From assembly GCA_036399015.1 (NCBI GenBank), contig DASWNW010000025.1, positions 1-64,000 of the forward strand: a stretch of DNA of 64,000 nucleotides, written 5' to 3'. The stretch comes from QHVT01 sp036399015. Lineage in GTDB: Bacteria > Acidobacteriota > Thermoanaerobaculia > Gp7-AA8. Below are positions 8,743 through 16,981 of this stretch, one piece after another. The notes beneath the pieces were generated by a model that saw nothing but the letters and a program-made list of their open reading frames with translations, was not told the DNA's origin and made no database searches. The stretch's first letter is position 1. Every line of letters begins with the position of its first letter. Both the position numbers and the translations under genes were made by a program.

Positions 8743-8895
8743 ATGCCGCTCCCTCCGTCGAAGGCGACCACGCGCCGGTATACGTTCGAGGATATCCACA
8801 AGGCGATCTTTCCCACGCCGCCTGAGCCGCGGACGCTGGAGGAGTTGAAAGAGGCTGTCGCGGAGTACATCCGCCAGAAGCACGCGCGCCGTTGA
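8743..8895 (+). CDS. Orphan duplicated VapB-like antitoxin
   Basis: A 50-aa protein that matches the antitoxin at 8173 through most of its length (RYTFEDIHKAIFPTPPEPRTLEELK, shown here only in part: EDIHKAIFPTPP and PRTLEELK, then RQKHARR). The duplication includes the upstream -10 region. Just past the conserved end, where the first copy has the toxin start (GCATGCGCGCCGTTGACACC), this copy reads ACG in place of ATG and resemblance stops after the codons for RAVDT. The toxin is therefore gone while the antitoxin frame stays open. It may be kept as an extra antidote or be a recent remnant. Confidence 0.75.
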   Translation: MPLPPSKATTRRYTFEDIHKAIFPTPPEPRTLEELKEAVAEYIRQKHARR

Positions 8896-8920
8896 TACCG
8901 CGCCGGGTGGATCGCGGGAG

Positions 8921-8963
8921 CGGTTGTAGCCGCGCTGACAACCGACAACCGACAACTGACAAC
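8921..8963. repeat. Inverted heptamer repeat, GTTGTCR family (locus A)
   Basis: One GGTTGT on the left faces four tandem copies of GACAACY on the right (8936-8963) across a short GC spacer. It starts 25 bp after the stop of the orphan antitoxin. The rest of 8964-9055 before the sensor kinase holds no gene that I can support. Confidence 0.75.
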
Positions 8964-9055
8964 GGATACCCACCGCCCGCCCGCCGGATATCCCGGCAAT
9001 CCCCCCGTTCGTCCCACCCGAAAGCATTTGCCCGGCCGGGGGGTTAAGAAGGCGC

Positions 9056-10135
9056 ATGTCCCCAGTGCGCCGGCACCTGATCGTCTTTGCCTGCTGGACC
9101 TTCGTGTCCGTGTTCTTCGCCGCGCACATCACGCTCGGGGCGGCCGTGATCGGGCAGAAGACGGAGTCGTTTGCCTACGCGCTCTCCATCTACATGACCT
9201 GCGCGTACACCTGGTTCGCGTTCACGCCGCTGATCGTCCGGCTGTCGCGGCGGTTCCGGCTGAGCAGCCCGAACGTGGTCTCCAGCACGGCCGTGCACGT
9301 GCTCGCGTCCCTGCTCTTCAGTCTGACGAGCTTCACGATCTTCATCCTGGTGACGCCGTTCACGGTCGACCCCGAGCTCGCCTCGCGGCCGTTCCTCACG
9401 CGCATGAAGAGCCTCCTCGCGTTCGAGCTGCATCTCGACCTCCTCCGCTACTGGGGCGTGGTCGCCATCGAGCACACGATCAGCTTCCACCGCCAGGCGC
9501 GCGAGCGCGAGGTCGCGGCGTCGCAGCTCCGCGCCGAGCTGGCCGAGGCAAGGCTGGAGGTGCTCAAGCGCCAGCTTCACCCCCACTTCCTCTTCAACAC
9601 CCTCAACAGCATCTCGATGCTGATGTTCGAGAACGTGGCGCTCGCCAACCGGATGCTGCTGCGCCTCTCCGAGCTCCTCCGCGCCGGCCTCACCAACGAC
9701 TCGCCGCACGAGGTGAGCCTCGAGCGCGAGCTGTCGTTCCTCGAGCGCTATCTCGACATCGAGCGCATCCGCTTCGGCGACCGCCTCACCATCGACGTCG
9801 ACGTCGACCCGACCACCCTCGGCGCGAGCGTGCCGAACCTGCTGCTCCAGCCGCTGGTCGAGAACGCGATCCGCTACGGCGTCGCCGCCGTCGACCGCCC
9901 GGCCAAGGTCGGGATCTACGCCGAGCGCAGCGGCTCGGAGCTCCGGCTGAAGGTGCGCGACGACGGTCCGGGCCTGGCGAAGAACGCGAAGCGGGGCGTC
10001 GGCCTCTCGAATACCGAGGCGCGCCTCCGGCAGTTGTACGGCAACGAGCAGCGGATGGAGCTGACCACGCCCAGCGACGGCGGCGTGCTGGTCAGCATCG
10101 CCATCCCGTTCCGGGCGGCCGCCACGGCACACTGA
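9056..10135 (+). CDS. LytS/YehU-type sensor histidine kinase
   Basis: 359 aa. Four membrane helices lie in residues ~7-140 (FACWTFVSVFF, IYMTCAYTWFAF, VHVLASLLFSLTSF). A coiled linker (RQAREREVAASQLRAELAEARLE) follows. The His_kinase motif LHPHFLFNTLNSIS has the likely phospho-acceptor His177, and the HATPase domain shows LVENAIRYGV and DDGPGLAKN. This is the LytS-like class that pairs with LytTR regulators. AAGAAGG precedes the ATG. The partner regulator starts 1 bp after its stop codon, so they form one operon and one signalling pair. The signal is unknown. Confidence 0.92.
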   Translation: MSPVRRHLIVFACWTFVSVFFAAHITLGAAVIGQKTESFAYALSIYMTCAYTWFAFTPLIVRLSRRFRLSSPNVVSSTAVHVLASLLFSLTSFTIFILVTPFTVDPELASRPFLTRMKSLLAFELHLDLLRYWGVVAIEHTISFHRQAREREVAASQLRAELAEARLEVLKRQLHPHFLFNTLNSISMLMFENVALANRMLLRLSELLRAGLTNDSPHEVSLERELSFLERYLDIERIRFGDRLTIDVDVDPTTLGASVPNLLLQPLVENAIRYGVAAVDRPAKVGIYAERSGSELRLKVRDDGPGLAKNAKRGVGLSNTEARLRQLYGNEQRMELTTPSDGGVLVSIAIPFRAAATAH

Positions 10136-10136
10136 C

Positions 10137-10871
10137 ATGCGCGTCCTCATCGTCGACGACGAACCGATCGCACGCCGCGGCATCCGCCGCCTGCTCGAGA
10201 GCGCGTCCGACGTCGAGGTGATCGGCGAGGCGGCCAGCGGCACCGCCGCGGTGGAGGCGATCCGCACCCTGCAGCCCGACCTCGTCTTCCTCGACATCCA
10301 GATGCCGGAGATGGACGGTCTCGAGGTCGTCTCCACCATCACCCCCGCCAGGATGCCGGCGGTCGTGTTCGTGACCGCGTACGACAAATACGCGCTGGAG
10401 GCGTTCGACCTCAACGCCGCCGACTACGTCCTCAAGCCGGTCGACCCGGAGCGTTTCGAGCGGGCGCTGGAGCGGGCCCGCCGTCGCAAGCCGGACGACC
10501 TGACGCAGCGCCTCGAGCGCGTGCTCTCCGCCGCACGCCCGCAGCGTCCGGAGCGCCTCGTGGTGCGCTCGTCGGGGCGCATCCAGTTCGTGAACGTCGA
10601 CGAAATCGACTGGATCGTGGCCGAGGACAACTACGTGCGCATCCACGCCGGCGGGAAGACGTACCTCATGCGCGAGACCGTGACCGGCATCGGCGAGCGT
10701 CTGGACGAGCAGGACTTCATCCGCATCCGCCGCTCGACCATCGTCCGCATCGACCGCATCCACGAGATCAAGCCGCTGCTGAACGGCACGTTCGAGCTGC
10801 TGCTGACCGACGGCACGCGCGTCGTCTCCGCGCGGCGGTTCCGCGACGCCATCGAGCGGCTCGTGCAGTAG
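10137..10871 (+). CDS. LytTR-family response regulator
   Basis: 244 aa. The receiver domain (1-~120) has acidic pocket DDE (residues 7-9), phospho-acceptor Asp53 in FLDIQMPEMDG, Thr in FVTAYD and Lys in LKPVD. A LytTR DNA-binding domain follows (~145-244; NYVRIHAGGKTYLMRET, FIRIRRSTIVRIDRI). It belongs with the LytS-type kinase directly upstream. LytTR regulators bind direct repeats upstream of few target genes, often envelope functions. No obvious site was recognised next to the operon itself. Confidence 0.93.
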   Translation: MRVLIVDDEPIARRGIRRLLESASDVEVIGEAASGTAAVEAIRTLQPDLVFLDIQMPEMDGLEVVSTITPARMPAVVFVTAYDKYALEAFDLNAADYVLKPVDPERFERALERARRRKPDDLTQRLERVLSAARPQRPERLVVRSSGRIQFVNVDEIDWIVAEDNYVRIHAGGKTYLMRETVTGIGERLDEQDFIRIRRSTIVRIDRIHEIKPLLNGTFELLLTDGTRVVSARRFRDAIERLVQ

Positions 10872-10948
10872 TCCGCCCGTCCCGGCGGCACGGCCGCTTT
10901 TCCCACGGCACGTCCGACAGCCCGTACGCGCGTGCTTCACTGCGGCGC

Positions 10949-11356
10949 ATGATCAGAGCTCTCGCATTGATCCTCCTCGCCGCCGTCTCGTTCCATGCTT
11001 CCGCCGAAGACCAGGCGCAGATCCGGGCCGCCGCGCTCGACTACGCCGAGGGGTGGTACACCGGGGACGCGGCGCGAATGGAGCGCGCCGTCCATCCCGA
11101 CCTCGCCAAGCGCATCGCGCAGCGGGGGAAACTCGACCAGACCACCGCGGCGGAGCTGGTGAACGGCACGCGCGCCGGCCACGGCAAAGGCACCCCGAAG
11201 GCGAAGCAGCTCGCCGACGTGAAGATCCTCGACGTCTTCGGCAACGCCGCCTCGGTGCGCCTGGAGATGGGCGGCTGGATCGACTACATGCACCTCGCGA
11301 AAATCGACGGGCAGTGGAAGATCGTGAACGTGCTCTGGGAGCTGAAGCCGCGATGA
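10949..11356 (+). CDS. Secreted NTF2-like (putative lumazine-binding family) protein
   Basis: 135 aa with a signal peptide (IRALALILLAAVSFHASA). The mature part matches the family named putative lumazine-binding (SnoaL/NTF2-like): ALDYAEGWYTGDAARMERAVHPDLAKR, shown partly as DYAEGWYTGDA, then TAAELVNGTRAGHGKG and IDGQWKIVNVLWE. Actual ligand binding is unproven for this family. It overlaps the start of the following PDZ-hydrolase by 4 bp (ATGA), so the two are co-translated and may both work in the periplasm. Confidence 0.8.
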   Translation: MIRALALILLAAVSFHASAEDQAQIRAAALDYAEGWYTGDAARMERAVHPDLAKRIAQRGKLDQTTAAELVNGTRAGHGKGTPKAKQLADVKILDVFGNAASVRLEMGGWIDYMHLAKIDGQWKIVNVLWELKPR

Positions 11357-12609
11357 AACGGATTCTTCTGCTCCTGCTCATTGCCACCAGCGCGCTCGCC
11401 GACCTGCCGCGCCGCGCCGCCGCCGGACTGGCCGTCGAGGCCGACGAGGGGACCGTGATCGTCCGCGATGCCTTCCCGGGAAGTGCCGCCGCGGCCGCCG
11501 GCCTGCAGCGCGGCGACGTGATCGTCTCCCTCGACGGCGAGGCGGTCGCCACGACGCTCGACGTCATCTCCCGCTTCGGACGCCGCAAGGCGGGGGACGT
11601 CATGAAGGTCGAGTACATCCGGGCGAACGAGAAGCACGTCGCCACCGTGACGATGAAGGAGTGGCCGCGCGAGCAGAGCGACGACTACGACGTCACCTAC
11701 GGCGAGGTGACGGCGGACGGGAACCGCTACCGCACGCTGGCCACCAAGCCGAAGGGCGCCGCCCCCACCGCCACGCTCTTTTTCGTGCAGGGCGTCGGCT
11801 GCGCGTCGCTCGACAACCCGCCGCAGGGGCACAGCTACCGCGCGCTCGTCGCCTCCCTGTCCCGCCGCGGGATCGCCACGCTGCGCGTCGACAAGCCGGG
11901 GACCGGCGACAGCCAGGGCGGCCCGTGCCGCGACGCCGATTTCACCACCGAGGTGAACGCGTACCGCGCCGCGCTGGCGTCGCTCCGCGACCAGCCGAAC
12001 GTCTACCTCTTCGGCCACAGCATGGGCGGCATCATGGCGCCGCTCATCGCCAGCGCCCATCCGTCGCTGCGCGGCATCGTCGTCTACGGCACGACCTACC
12101 GGAGCTGGAACCAGTACACGCTCGACAACCTCCGCCGGCAGGGCCGCCTCGGCGGTGAGTCGTACGAGTCGATCGCGGACGAGGAGCGGATCATGGAGCG
12201 CTTCAACGCGCTCTTCTACGTGCAGAAGGTGCCGCTCGAGAAGATCCTCGCCGATCATCCCGAGTACAAGGAGCGGTATCCCGACGGGACGTACGCCGGC
12301 GGAAAAGCGGGGAAGTACTTCCAGCAGATGTACGACGCCGAGCTGGTGAAGGCGTGGAAGGCGACGGCCGTCCCGGTACTGGCGATCTGGGGAACGTCGG
12401 ACTTCCTCACCGACGGCACCGAGCACGAGCTACTCGCGAAGGCGGTCAACTCCTGGCGCCCCGGCACCGGCACCTACGAGAAGCTGGAAGGCATCGACCA
12501 CTGGCTCCGCAAGGCCGCCACGCCCGAGGTGAGCCAGGAGCAAGGCCCCACGGGAGGGGAGTACGACGACCGCTTCGCGGAGCGGATTGTGAGGTTCATG
12601 AAGCAGTGA
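11353..12609 (+). CDS. Secreted PDZ plus alpha/beta-hydrolase fusion
   Basis: 418 aa. The ATG at 11353 is chosen for the ATGA overlap and the signal peptide that follows (KRILLLLLIATSALA). Residues ~20-105 are a PDZ domain (AFPGSAAAAAGLQRGDVIVSLDGE). Residues ~115-418 are an alpha/beta hydrolase with nucleophile Ser223 in FGHSMGG, a probable acid in WGTSDFLTD and His in GIDHWLR. The YGEVTADGNRYRTLATKP segment suggests action on esters or peptides outside the cytoplasm. The combination resembles secreted bacterial acyl-peptidase or esterase proteins; the substrate is unknown. Confidence 0.85.
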   Translation: MKRILLLLLIATSALADLPRRAAAGLAVEADEGTVIVRDAFPGSAAAAAGLQRGDVIVSLDGEAVATTLDVISRFGRRKAGDVMKVEYIRANEKHVATVTMKEWPREQSDDYDVTYGEVTADGNRYRTLATKPKGAAPTATLFFVQGVGCASLDNPPQGHSYRALVASLSRRGIATLRVDKPGTGDSQGGPCRDADFTTEVNAYRAALASLRDQPNVYLFGHSMGGIMAPLIASAHPSLRGIVVYGTTYRSWNQYTLDNLRRQGRLGGESYESIADEERIMERFNALFYVQKVPLEKILADHPEYKERYPDGTYAGGKAGKYFQQMYDAELVKAWKATAVPVLAIWGTSDFLTDGTEHELLAKAVNSWRPGTGTYEKLEGIDHWLRKAATPEVSQEQGPTGGEYDDRFAERIVRFMKQ

Positions 12610-12612
12610 CCC

Positions 12613-12688
12613 GTTGCCGGTTGCCTGTTGCCCGGAAGGTGCGGCCGCCGCGAACCGCCACGGCAACCGGCAACCGGCAACCGGCAAC
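12613..12688. repeat. Inverted heptamer repeat, GTTGCYG family (locus B)
   Basis: Three GTTGCCG-type units (12613-12632) face four GGCAACC-type units (12662-12688) across a GC-rich spacer. It fills the space between two converging genes, 3 bp from one stop codon and 2 bp from the other. Confidence 0.85.
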
Positions 12689-12690
12689 AG

Positions 12691-14352
12691 TCACTCCAGT
12701 TTCACCACCGCGAACCCGGTCGCGCGCGACGTCTCGTCCAGCATGCCGAGCGAGATCGCGTTGGTGCTCGCGTCCGTCGTCACGTCGAGCTTCAACGTCA
12801 GCTCCTTCCGGCGCGAGAGAGAGCTGGCGGGGAAACGGAACTGCTGCGTCTGATTGGCGACGCGGGAGACCGCGCCGTCCCGCCGCAGGAAGGCGGTGTA
12901 GACCGAGTACCTGCCGACGAGCTCTTCGCCCTCGGGGAGCAGCGTCAGCGACTGCATCGGCACCGTGATCGTGAGCGGCACGACCACGTTTCCGTCCGCG
13001 GTGGTCGCCGCGGGACCCGGCACCGCCTTCAGCTCGAGCGTGTTGTCCGGCGACGTGTAGAAGAGGTTCGCCATCACCGCGTCCGTCATCTCCGAGGCGG
13101 GCGTCTTCTCGATGACCGCCTTGCGCGAGCGGACGGTGTACCCCCGCTTCTTCAGCCGCACCTCGACGTTCTTGAGGCGGTCCTGGCGGTCGCCGGTGGC
13201 GCGGTAGCCGAGCGAGTAATAGGTGGAGAGATCGGTGGCGATGGTGTTGAAGGCGAGCTGCCAGTTCGTCGAGCCGACCAGCGCCTTCCCGCCGGTGTCC
13301 TCGGCGATGGCGTTGAGCACCTGCATCGACGTGTCGCTCGGGATCACCGACCGCATGCCGGTGTGGAGCGTCCGCGACGCGTCGACGTCGGTGATGCCGT
13401 AGCCCTTCCCGGCCGCGTGGATCGGATAGAGGGTGATGCCGCCGCTGTTGGCGGCCGAGGCGATGTCGGAGACGAGGTCGGGGAGCTCGTAGATCCGCGA
13501 CTCGCTCATCGGATTGAGCAGGTTGCCGTTGGCGAATTCGTCCCGGACCGAGTCGAGGAACTGGAACGCCTCCTCGCCGGGATTCCTGGCGAGCGACTCG
13601 GTGAGCAGCACCAGCACCTTCCGCCCGTCCATGCCGCGCATCGCGGAGATGACGCTCTGGACCGCCGCCACCTTCTGGCGCATTGCCGTCGAGGCGCGGT
13701 TGGCGTGGCTCGCGGCGATGTTGATGCCGGAGCTGATGTCCGGCGAGTCGGGCGGGTTGCGGCTTTTGTACGCCGCGATGAGGCCGAGGATCTCGCGCTC
13801 CAGTTGCTCGCGCCAGTTCCCGCCGGGGTTCGCGGAGCCGCGCGCCAGACGGTCCACCGCCGCGGAGATCGCCCCGGCGTCGCTGGTCGGCTCGAGCTCC
13901 ACCGCCAGGCTGTTCCGCCAGACCATGATGGCGACGGAGTCGCCGGGGCGGATCTGTTCGGTCAGGAACTTGCGGAGCTGCGGCAGCACCGAGTTGCGGT
14001 TGCCGAGCGTGAGCGAGGCGTCGTCGACGAAGACCGTGATCAGCCGCCGCCGGAAATCGCGCGGCGCCGGCGCGGCCGCCACGCCCGCCGCCGCGTCGGT
14101 CGTCACCGTGGTCAACGCGCCGGAGGGCACCTCCTCGGAGATCTCCGCGAAGTTCGAGATCTCCTGCTTCACCCCATCCTCATAAATCTCGAAGGCGTCC
14201 TGCGTCAGCCCCCGCACCGGTTTCCCGGCGCGGTCGACCACGACCGCCTCCACGTTCGTGATGCGGACCTCGACGGTCTCAGCGAACTGCGCGTAAACAA
14301 GACTGTGACATGCGAGCAGAACCAGCGCGAGAGCAGGTGTGCGTACGTTCAT
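12691..14352 (-). CDS. Acidobacterial-type secreted VWFA-domain protein
   Basis: 553 aa from the ATG at 14352, which begins a signal peptide (NVRTPALALVLLACHSLVYA). An N-terminal strand block (VRITNVEAVVVDRAGKPVRGLTQDAF, seen here as VVVDRAGKPVRGLTQD) and DVTTD-rich C-terminus frame a von Willebrand A-like domain (RRLITVFVDDASL, DSVAIMVW, GRKVLVLLTE). This layout matches the acidobacterial-type VWFA family (TIGR03436). Such proteins are exported and of unknown function, perhaps adhesion or surface assembly. The MIDAS residues look altered (DDASL in place of D-x-S-x-S), so metal binding is doubtful. Confidence 0.85.
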   Translation of the reverse strand: MNVRTPALALVLLACHSLVYAQFAETVEVRITNVEAVVVDRAGKPVRGLTQDAFEIYEDGVKQEISNFAEISEEVPSGALTTVTTDAAAGVAAAPAPRDFRRRLITVFVDDASLTLGNRNSVLPQLRKFLTEQIRPGDSVAIMVWRNSLAVELEPTSDAGAISAAVDRLARGSANPGGNWREQLEREILGLIAAYKSRNPPDSPDISSGINIAASHANRASTAMRQKVAAVQSVISAMRGMDGRKVLVLLTESLARNPGEEAFQFLDSVRDEFANGNLLNPMSESRIYELPDLVSDIASAANSGGITLYPIHAAGKGYGITDVDASRTLHTGMRSVIPSDTSMQVLNAIAEDTGGKALVGSTNWQLAFNTIATDLSTYYSLGYRATGDRQDRLKNVEVRLKKRGYTVRSRKAVIEKTPASEMTDAVMANLFYTSPDNTLELKAVPGPAATTADGNVVVPLTITVPMQSLTLLPEGEELVGRYSVYTAFLRRDGAVSRVANQTQQFRFPASSLSRRKELTLKLDVTTDASTNAISLGMLDETSRATGFAVVKLE

Positions 14353-14369
14353 GATCGGATGCGTCCGAG

Positions 14370-14375
14370 TATACT
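14370..14375 (+). promoter_or_regulatory. -10 box for the secreted protein at 14386
   Basis: TATACT ends 10 bp before the proposed GTG start. It would overlap the upstream alternative ATG, which is why the GTG is preferred. No -35 match was seen. Confidence 0.4.
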
Positions 14376-14385
14376 GACGGCTCCC

Positions 14386-15123
14386 GTGAACATCCGCTCC
14401 CTGGCCCTTTTCGTCGCCATAACGTTGCCGATTTCGGCCGCCGCCGGGATCCGCGCGGAGTTCAACACCGTCCTGACCTCGCCCGCCTACTCGTACAGCG
14501 GCGTCCTGGCCATCGAGGGGAACGCCTCCCGGATCGACGTCCTGAAGGGCTCCCACCCGCTGTTCCGCGAGAACACCTCCATCATCACGCGCGACGGCGG
14601 ACAGGAGATCGTGATCCTCGATCACGTCCGCCGGACGTGGCACGCCCGCCGCGCCGCCGGCCTCGGTGGCCACCTCAGCACCTCCCGCGGCATCGGCGCC
14701 ACCACCGCGCTCGAGCCGGAGGTGCACACCAGGCGGGACGGCCGGGAGCATCGCCTGCGGGTGAAGTACGGCCTCGTGATGAAGATCGAGGGGGAGAAGC
14801 TGAACGGGAACGTCGACCTGGAAGTGATCTCCGAGGTCGACCCCGACCTGCACCAGAAAGCGCTTCCGTGGGGGCTGCAGTTCGGCGCGAAGAGCGGCTT
14901 CGACGCCATCGACCGCGTCATCGCCCGCGGGATCCCGCGCGCCATCCCGGTGCGGCAGGTCGTCACCGCCACGCGCCAGATCGAGGGCGGCGAGCCGCTC
15001 ACCGAGACGATGACGACGGTCCTGACGAACGTCGCCAACGCCCCGACGCCGAAGGAAGTCTTCTTCCCGCCGCGCGACTACACGTACGAAGTGCCGAAGT
15101 TCGAGTTCGGGACGGGCGAATGA
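14386..15123 (+). CDS. Secreted hypothetical protein
   Basis: 245 aa from a GTG that begins a clear signal peptide (NIRSLALFVAITLPISAAAG). An ATG at 14359 would add nine residues but overlaps a -10 box. The mature protein is mostly beta strands: FNTVLTSPAYSYSGVLAIEG, IVILDHVRRTWH, RVKYGLVMKIEGEKLNGNVDLEV (read here in parts). This pattern is like the DUF4412/LolA-like outer-membrane-associated beta sheets, but I do not claim membership. It is transcribed away from the VWFA gene, with 33 bp between starts. Function unknown. Confidence 0.65.
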   Translation: MNIRSLALFVAITLPISAAAGIRAEFNTVLTSPAYSYSGVLAIEGNASRIDVLKGSHPLFRENTSIITRDGGQEIVILDHVRRTWHARRAAGLGGHLSTSRGIGATTALEPEVHTRRDGREHRLRVKYGLVMKIEGEKLNGNVDLEVISEVDPDLHQKALPWGLQFGAKSGFDAIDRVIARGIPRAIPVRQVVTATRQIEGGEPLTETMTTVLTNVANAPTPKEVFFPPRDYTYEVPKFEFGTGE

Positions 15124-15199
15124 AGAATTTCGAATGAAGAATTCAGAATTGAGGAGCGGCCTCCCGCTTCTTCATTCGAAATTCGAACTTCTTCATTCG
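15121..15199. repeat. Inverted repeat, GAATGAAGAA family (locus C)
   Basis: Left arm TGAAGAATTTCGAATGAAGA onward (15121-15150) is matched by CTTCTTCATTCGAAATTCGA onward (15168-15199). It overlaps the stop codon of the gene at 14386 and lies between converging genes. Its composition is far more AT-rich than its surroundings. Confidence 0.8.
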
Positions 15200-15217
15200 C
15201 CGCAATCGCGGCGCTGA

Positions 15218-16411
15218 CTACTCGCGGTACAGCAGAAACTCGTCCCGGAACCTCGCGAACTCCCGCAACGGCTCCTCCCACTCCGCCACCCAGTCGTCGA
15301 CGTCGCCGCCCGACTCCACCAGCTCGCGGTACTTCGACGAGCCGGCCAAGAGGTCGATGGCCAGCCGGTCGGAGACGAACTCGTAGGTCTCCGTCCGCCA
15401 CTTGAACTCCTCGGGGTTCATGTCCCGCGCGACCTTCAGGCACCAGAGGCCGGTGCGGTAGGGCTCGAACGTGGCCCGGTTGGTCACGTGCATCTCCACG
15501 CCGCCGCAGACCTTGTTCGCGTGCTTGTGGAACGTCGGCATGAAGTAGTGCGGGCGGAACTGCACGCCGGGAAGATTGAGCTTGTTCAGCCGGTCGGCGA
15601 ACTTGAACGACTCCAGCCACGGCGCGCCGAAGAACTCGAAGGGGTGGGTGGTGCCGCGCCCCTCGCTGAGGTTCGTCCCCTCGACGAGGCACATGCCGGG
15701 GTAGACGGTGGCGGTATAGACGGTCGGCATGTTGGGGGAGGGGATCACCCACGGCAGGCCGGTGTCGCCCCACCACATCGAGCGCCGCCAGCCCTTCATC
15801 GGCACGACCACCAGGTTGCAGTCGAGCTTGTGCACGTCGCGGTAGTAGCGGGCGAACCACTGCGCCAGCTCGCCGGCGGTCATGCCGTGGCGCGCCGGCA
15901 GCGGGAACATGCCGACGAAGGAGGAGTACTTGTCCTCGCGGATGTTCCCCTCGAGGTGCACGCCGTCGATCGGGTTCGGCCGGTCGAGCACGATCACCTG
16001 CAGCCCGAGCGGCGCCGCCTCGCGCATGCAGAGCGCCATCGTGTAGATGAAGGTGTAGTAGCGCGAGCCGATGTCCTGCAGGTCGATCACCAGCGCATCG
16101 AGGTTGCGCAGCACGTCCCGCCGCGGCGCGAGGTCGGTCTCTTTCGCGCCGTAGAGCGAGTAGACCGGCAGCCCGGTGAGCGGGTCGATCGAGCTCTCGA
16201 CGTGCGCCATGTCCTGCGCCTCGCCCCAGATGCCGTGCTCGGGACCGAAGAGCGCGGTGAGCTTCCAGCCGCGCCCCGCCTGCAGCAGCTTGACCGCATG
16301 CCGGAGATCGCGCGTGACCGCGCTCTGATTCGTGACGAGCCCGATGCGCTTCCCCTGGATGCGCCACGGTTCTTCGTCGATGAGGACCTCGAGTCCGGGT
16401 AGGACGTTCAT
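15218..16411 (-). CDS. DUF1343 / NamZ-like exo-beta-N-acetylmuramidase
   Basis: 397 aa covering the whole DUF1343 family. Visible signatures are GKRIGLVTNQSAV, ALFGPEHGIWG, DIGSRYYTFIYTM, VLDRPNPI and LVEGTNLSEGRGTTHPFE. NamZ-type enzymes remove terminal N-acetylmuramic acid from peptidoglycan fragments and so serve in wall recycling. The start ATG has AGGAG about 6 bp upstream. No signal peptide was found, which would place it in the cytoplasm unless exported otherwise; many family members are secreted. It is followed (in map order) by MoaB on the same strand. Confidence 0.85.
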   Translation of the reverse strand: MNVLPGLEVLIDEEPWRIQGKRIGLVTNQSAVTRDLRHAVKLLQAGRGWKLTALFGPEHGIWGEAQDMAHVESSIDPLTGLPVYSLYGAKETDLAPRRDVLRNLDALVIDLQDIGSRYYTFIYTMALCMREAAPLGLQVIVLDRPNPIDGVHLEGNIREDKYSSFVGMFPLPARHGMTAGELAQWFARYYRDVHKLDCNLVVVPMKGWRRSMWWGDTGLPWVIPSPNMPTVYTATVYPGMCLVEGTNLSEGRGTTHPFEFFGAPWLESFKFADRLNKLNLPGVQFRPHYFMPTFHKHANKVCGGVEMHVTNRATFEPYRTGLWCLKVARDMNPEEFKWRTETYEFVSDRLAIDLLAGSSKYRELVESGGDVDDWVAEWEEPLREFARFRDEFLLYRE

Positions 16412-16429
16412 TCTTACTCCTGTGGTCGA

Positions 16430-16486
16430 GTTGCCGGTTGCCGGTTCCCAGTTGCCGGGGTTTGGCAACGGGCAACGGGCAACTGG
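16430..16486. repeat. Inverted heptamer repeat, GTTGCCG family (locus D)
   Basis: GTTGCCG-type units at 16430-16456 face GGCAACG-type units at 16464-16486 with a spacer of about 7 bp. It abuts the MoaB stop codon and precedes the NamZ-like gene on the same strand, so it could end the upstream transcript. Confidence 0.85.
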
Positions 16487-16966
16487 TCACGTATGTGCGG
16501 TTTGTCCGGCCAACAGCTCCAGCGCGTGCGGGAACAAATGCAGGACTGCCTGCAGGTTCTCCACCGCCGCCTTCTCGCTTCCAGGCAAATTCACGACCAG
16601 TGCCGTTCCGCGGGTGGCGGCCTGCGCGCGGGAGAGGGGGGCCATCGGCGTTTTCTGAAGGGAGGCGGCCCGCATCACCTCGCCGAAGCCGGGGATGAGC
16701 TTCTCGCAGACCTTCATCGTGGCGTCCGGGGTCACGTCGCGCGGCGCGATCCCGGTCCCGCCGGTCGTCACCACCAGGCGGTTCCCCGCCTCGGTGCCGT
16801 CGACGATGGCGGTGGCGATGAACTCGATCGTGTCGGCGACGACCACCACCGCGTCGACCGTGAAGCCGTTGGCCTCGAGGAGGTCGCGGACCGCGGGGCC
16901 GGAGCGGTCCTCGCGATCTCCTCGCGCGGCGGCGTCGGAGCAGGTGATGACGCGGGCAGGTATCAT
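16487..16966 (-). CDS. MoaB/MogA-family molybdopterin adenylyltransferase
   Basis: 159 aa, the size of MoaB/MogA. It opens with ARVITCSDAAARG and contains the nucleotide-binding TTGGTGIAPRDVTPD, then VMRAASLQKTPMAPLSRAQAATRG (seen as SLQKTPMAPLSRA) and VNLPGSEKA. It should activate molybdopterin by adenylation before metal insertion. No other molybdenum-cofactor gene is in the window. Its start is only 15 bp from the divergent queA start. A TAGAAT box 9 bp upstream with no Shine-Dalgarno suggests a leaderless transcript. Confidence 0.88.
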   Translation of the reverse strand: MIPARVITCSDAAARGDREDRSGPAVRDLLEANGFTVDAVVVVADTIEFIATAIVDGTEAGNRLVVTTGGTGIAPRDVTPDATMKVCEKLIPGFGEVMRAASLQKTPMAPLSRAQAATRGTALVVNLPGSEKAAVENLQAVLHLFPHALELLAGQTAHT

Positions 16967-16975
16967 GCGCGGCCG

Positions 16976-16981
16976 ATTCTA
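16976..16981 (-). promoter_or_regulatory. -10 box of moaB, next to the queA start
   Basis: TAGAAT on the minus strand ends 9 bp before the MoaB ATG and touches the queA start codon region. On the other strand TATCAT at 16961-16966 could serve queA. The two divergent genes therefore seem to share one very short promoter region. Confidence 0.45.
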
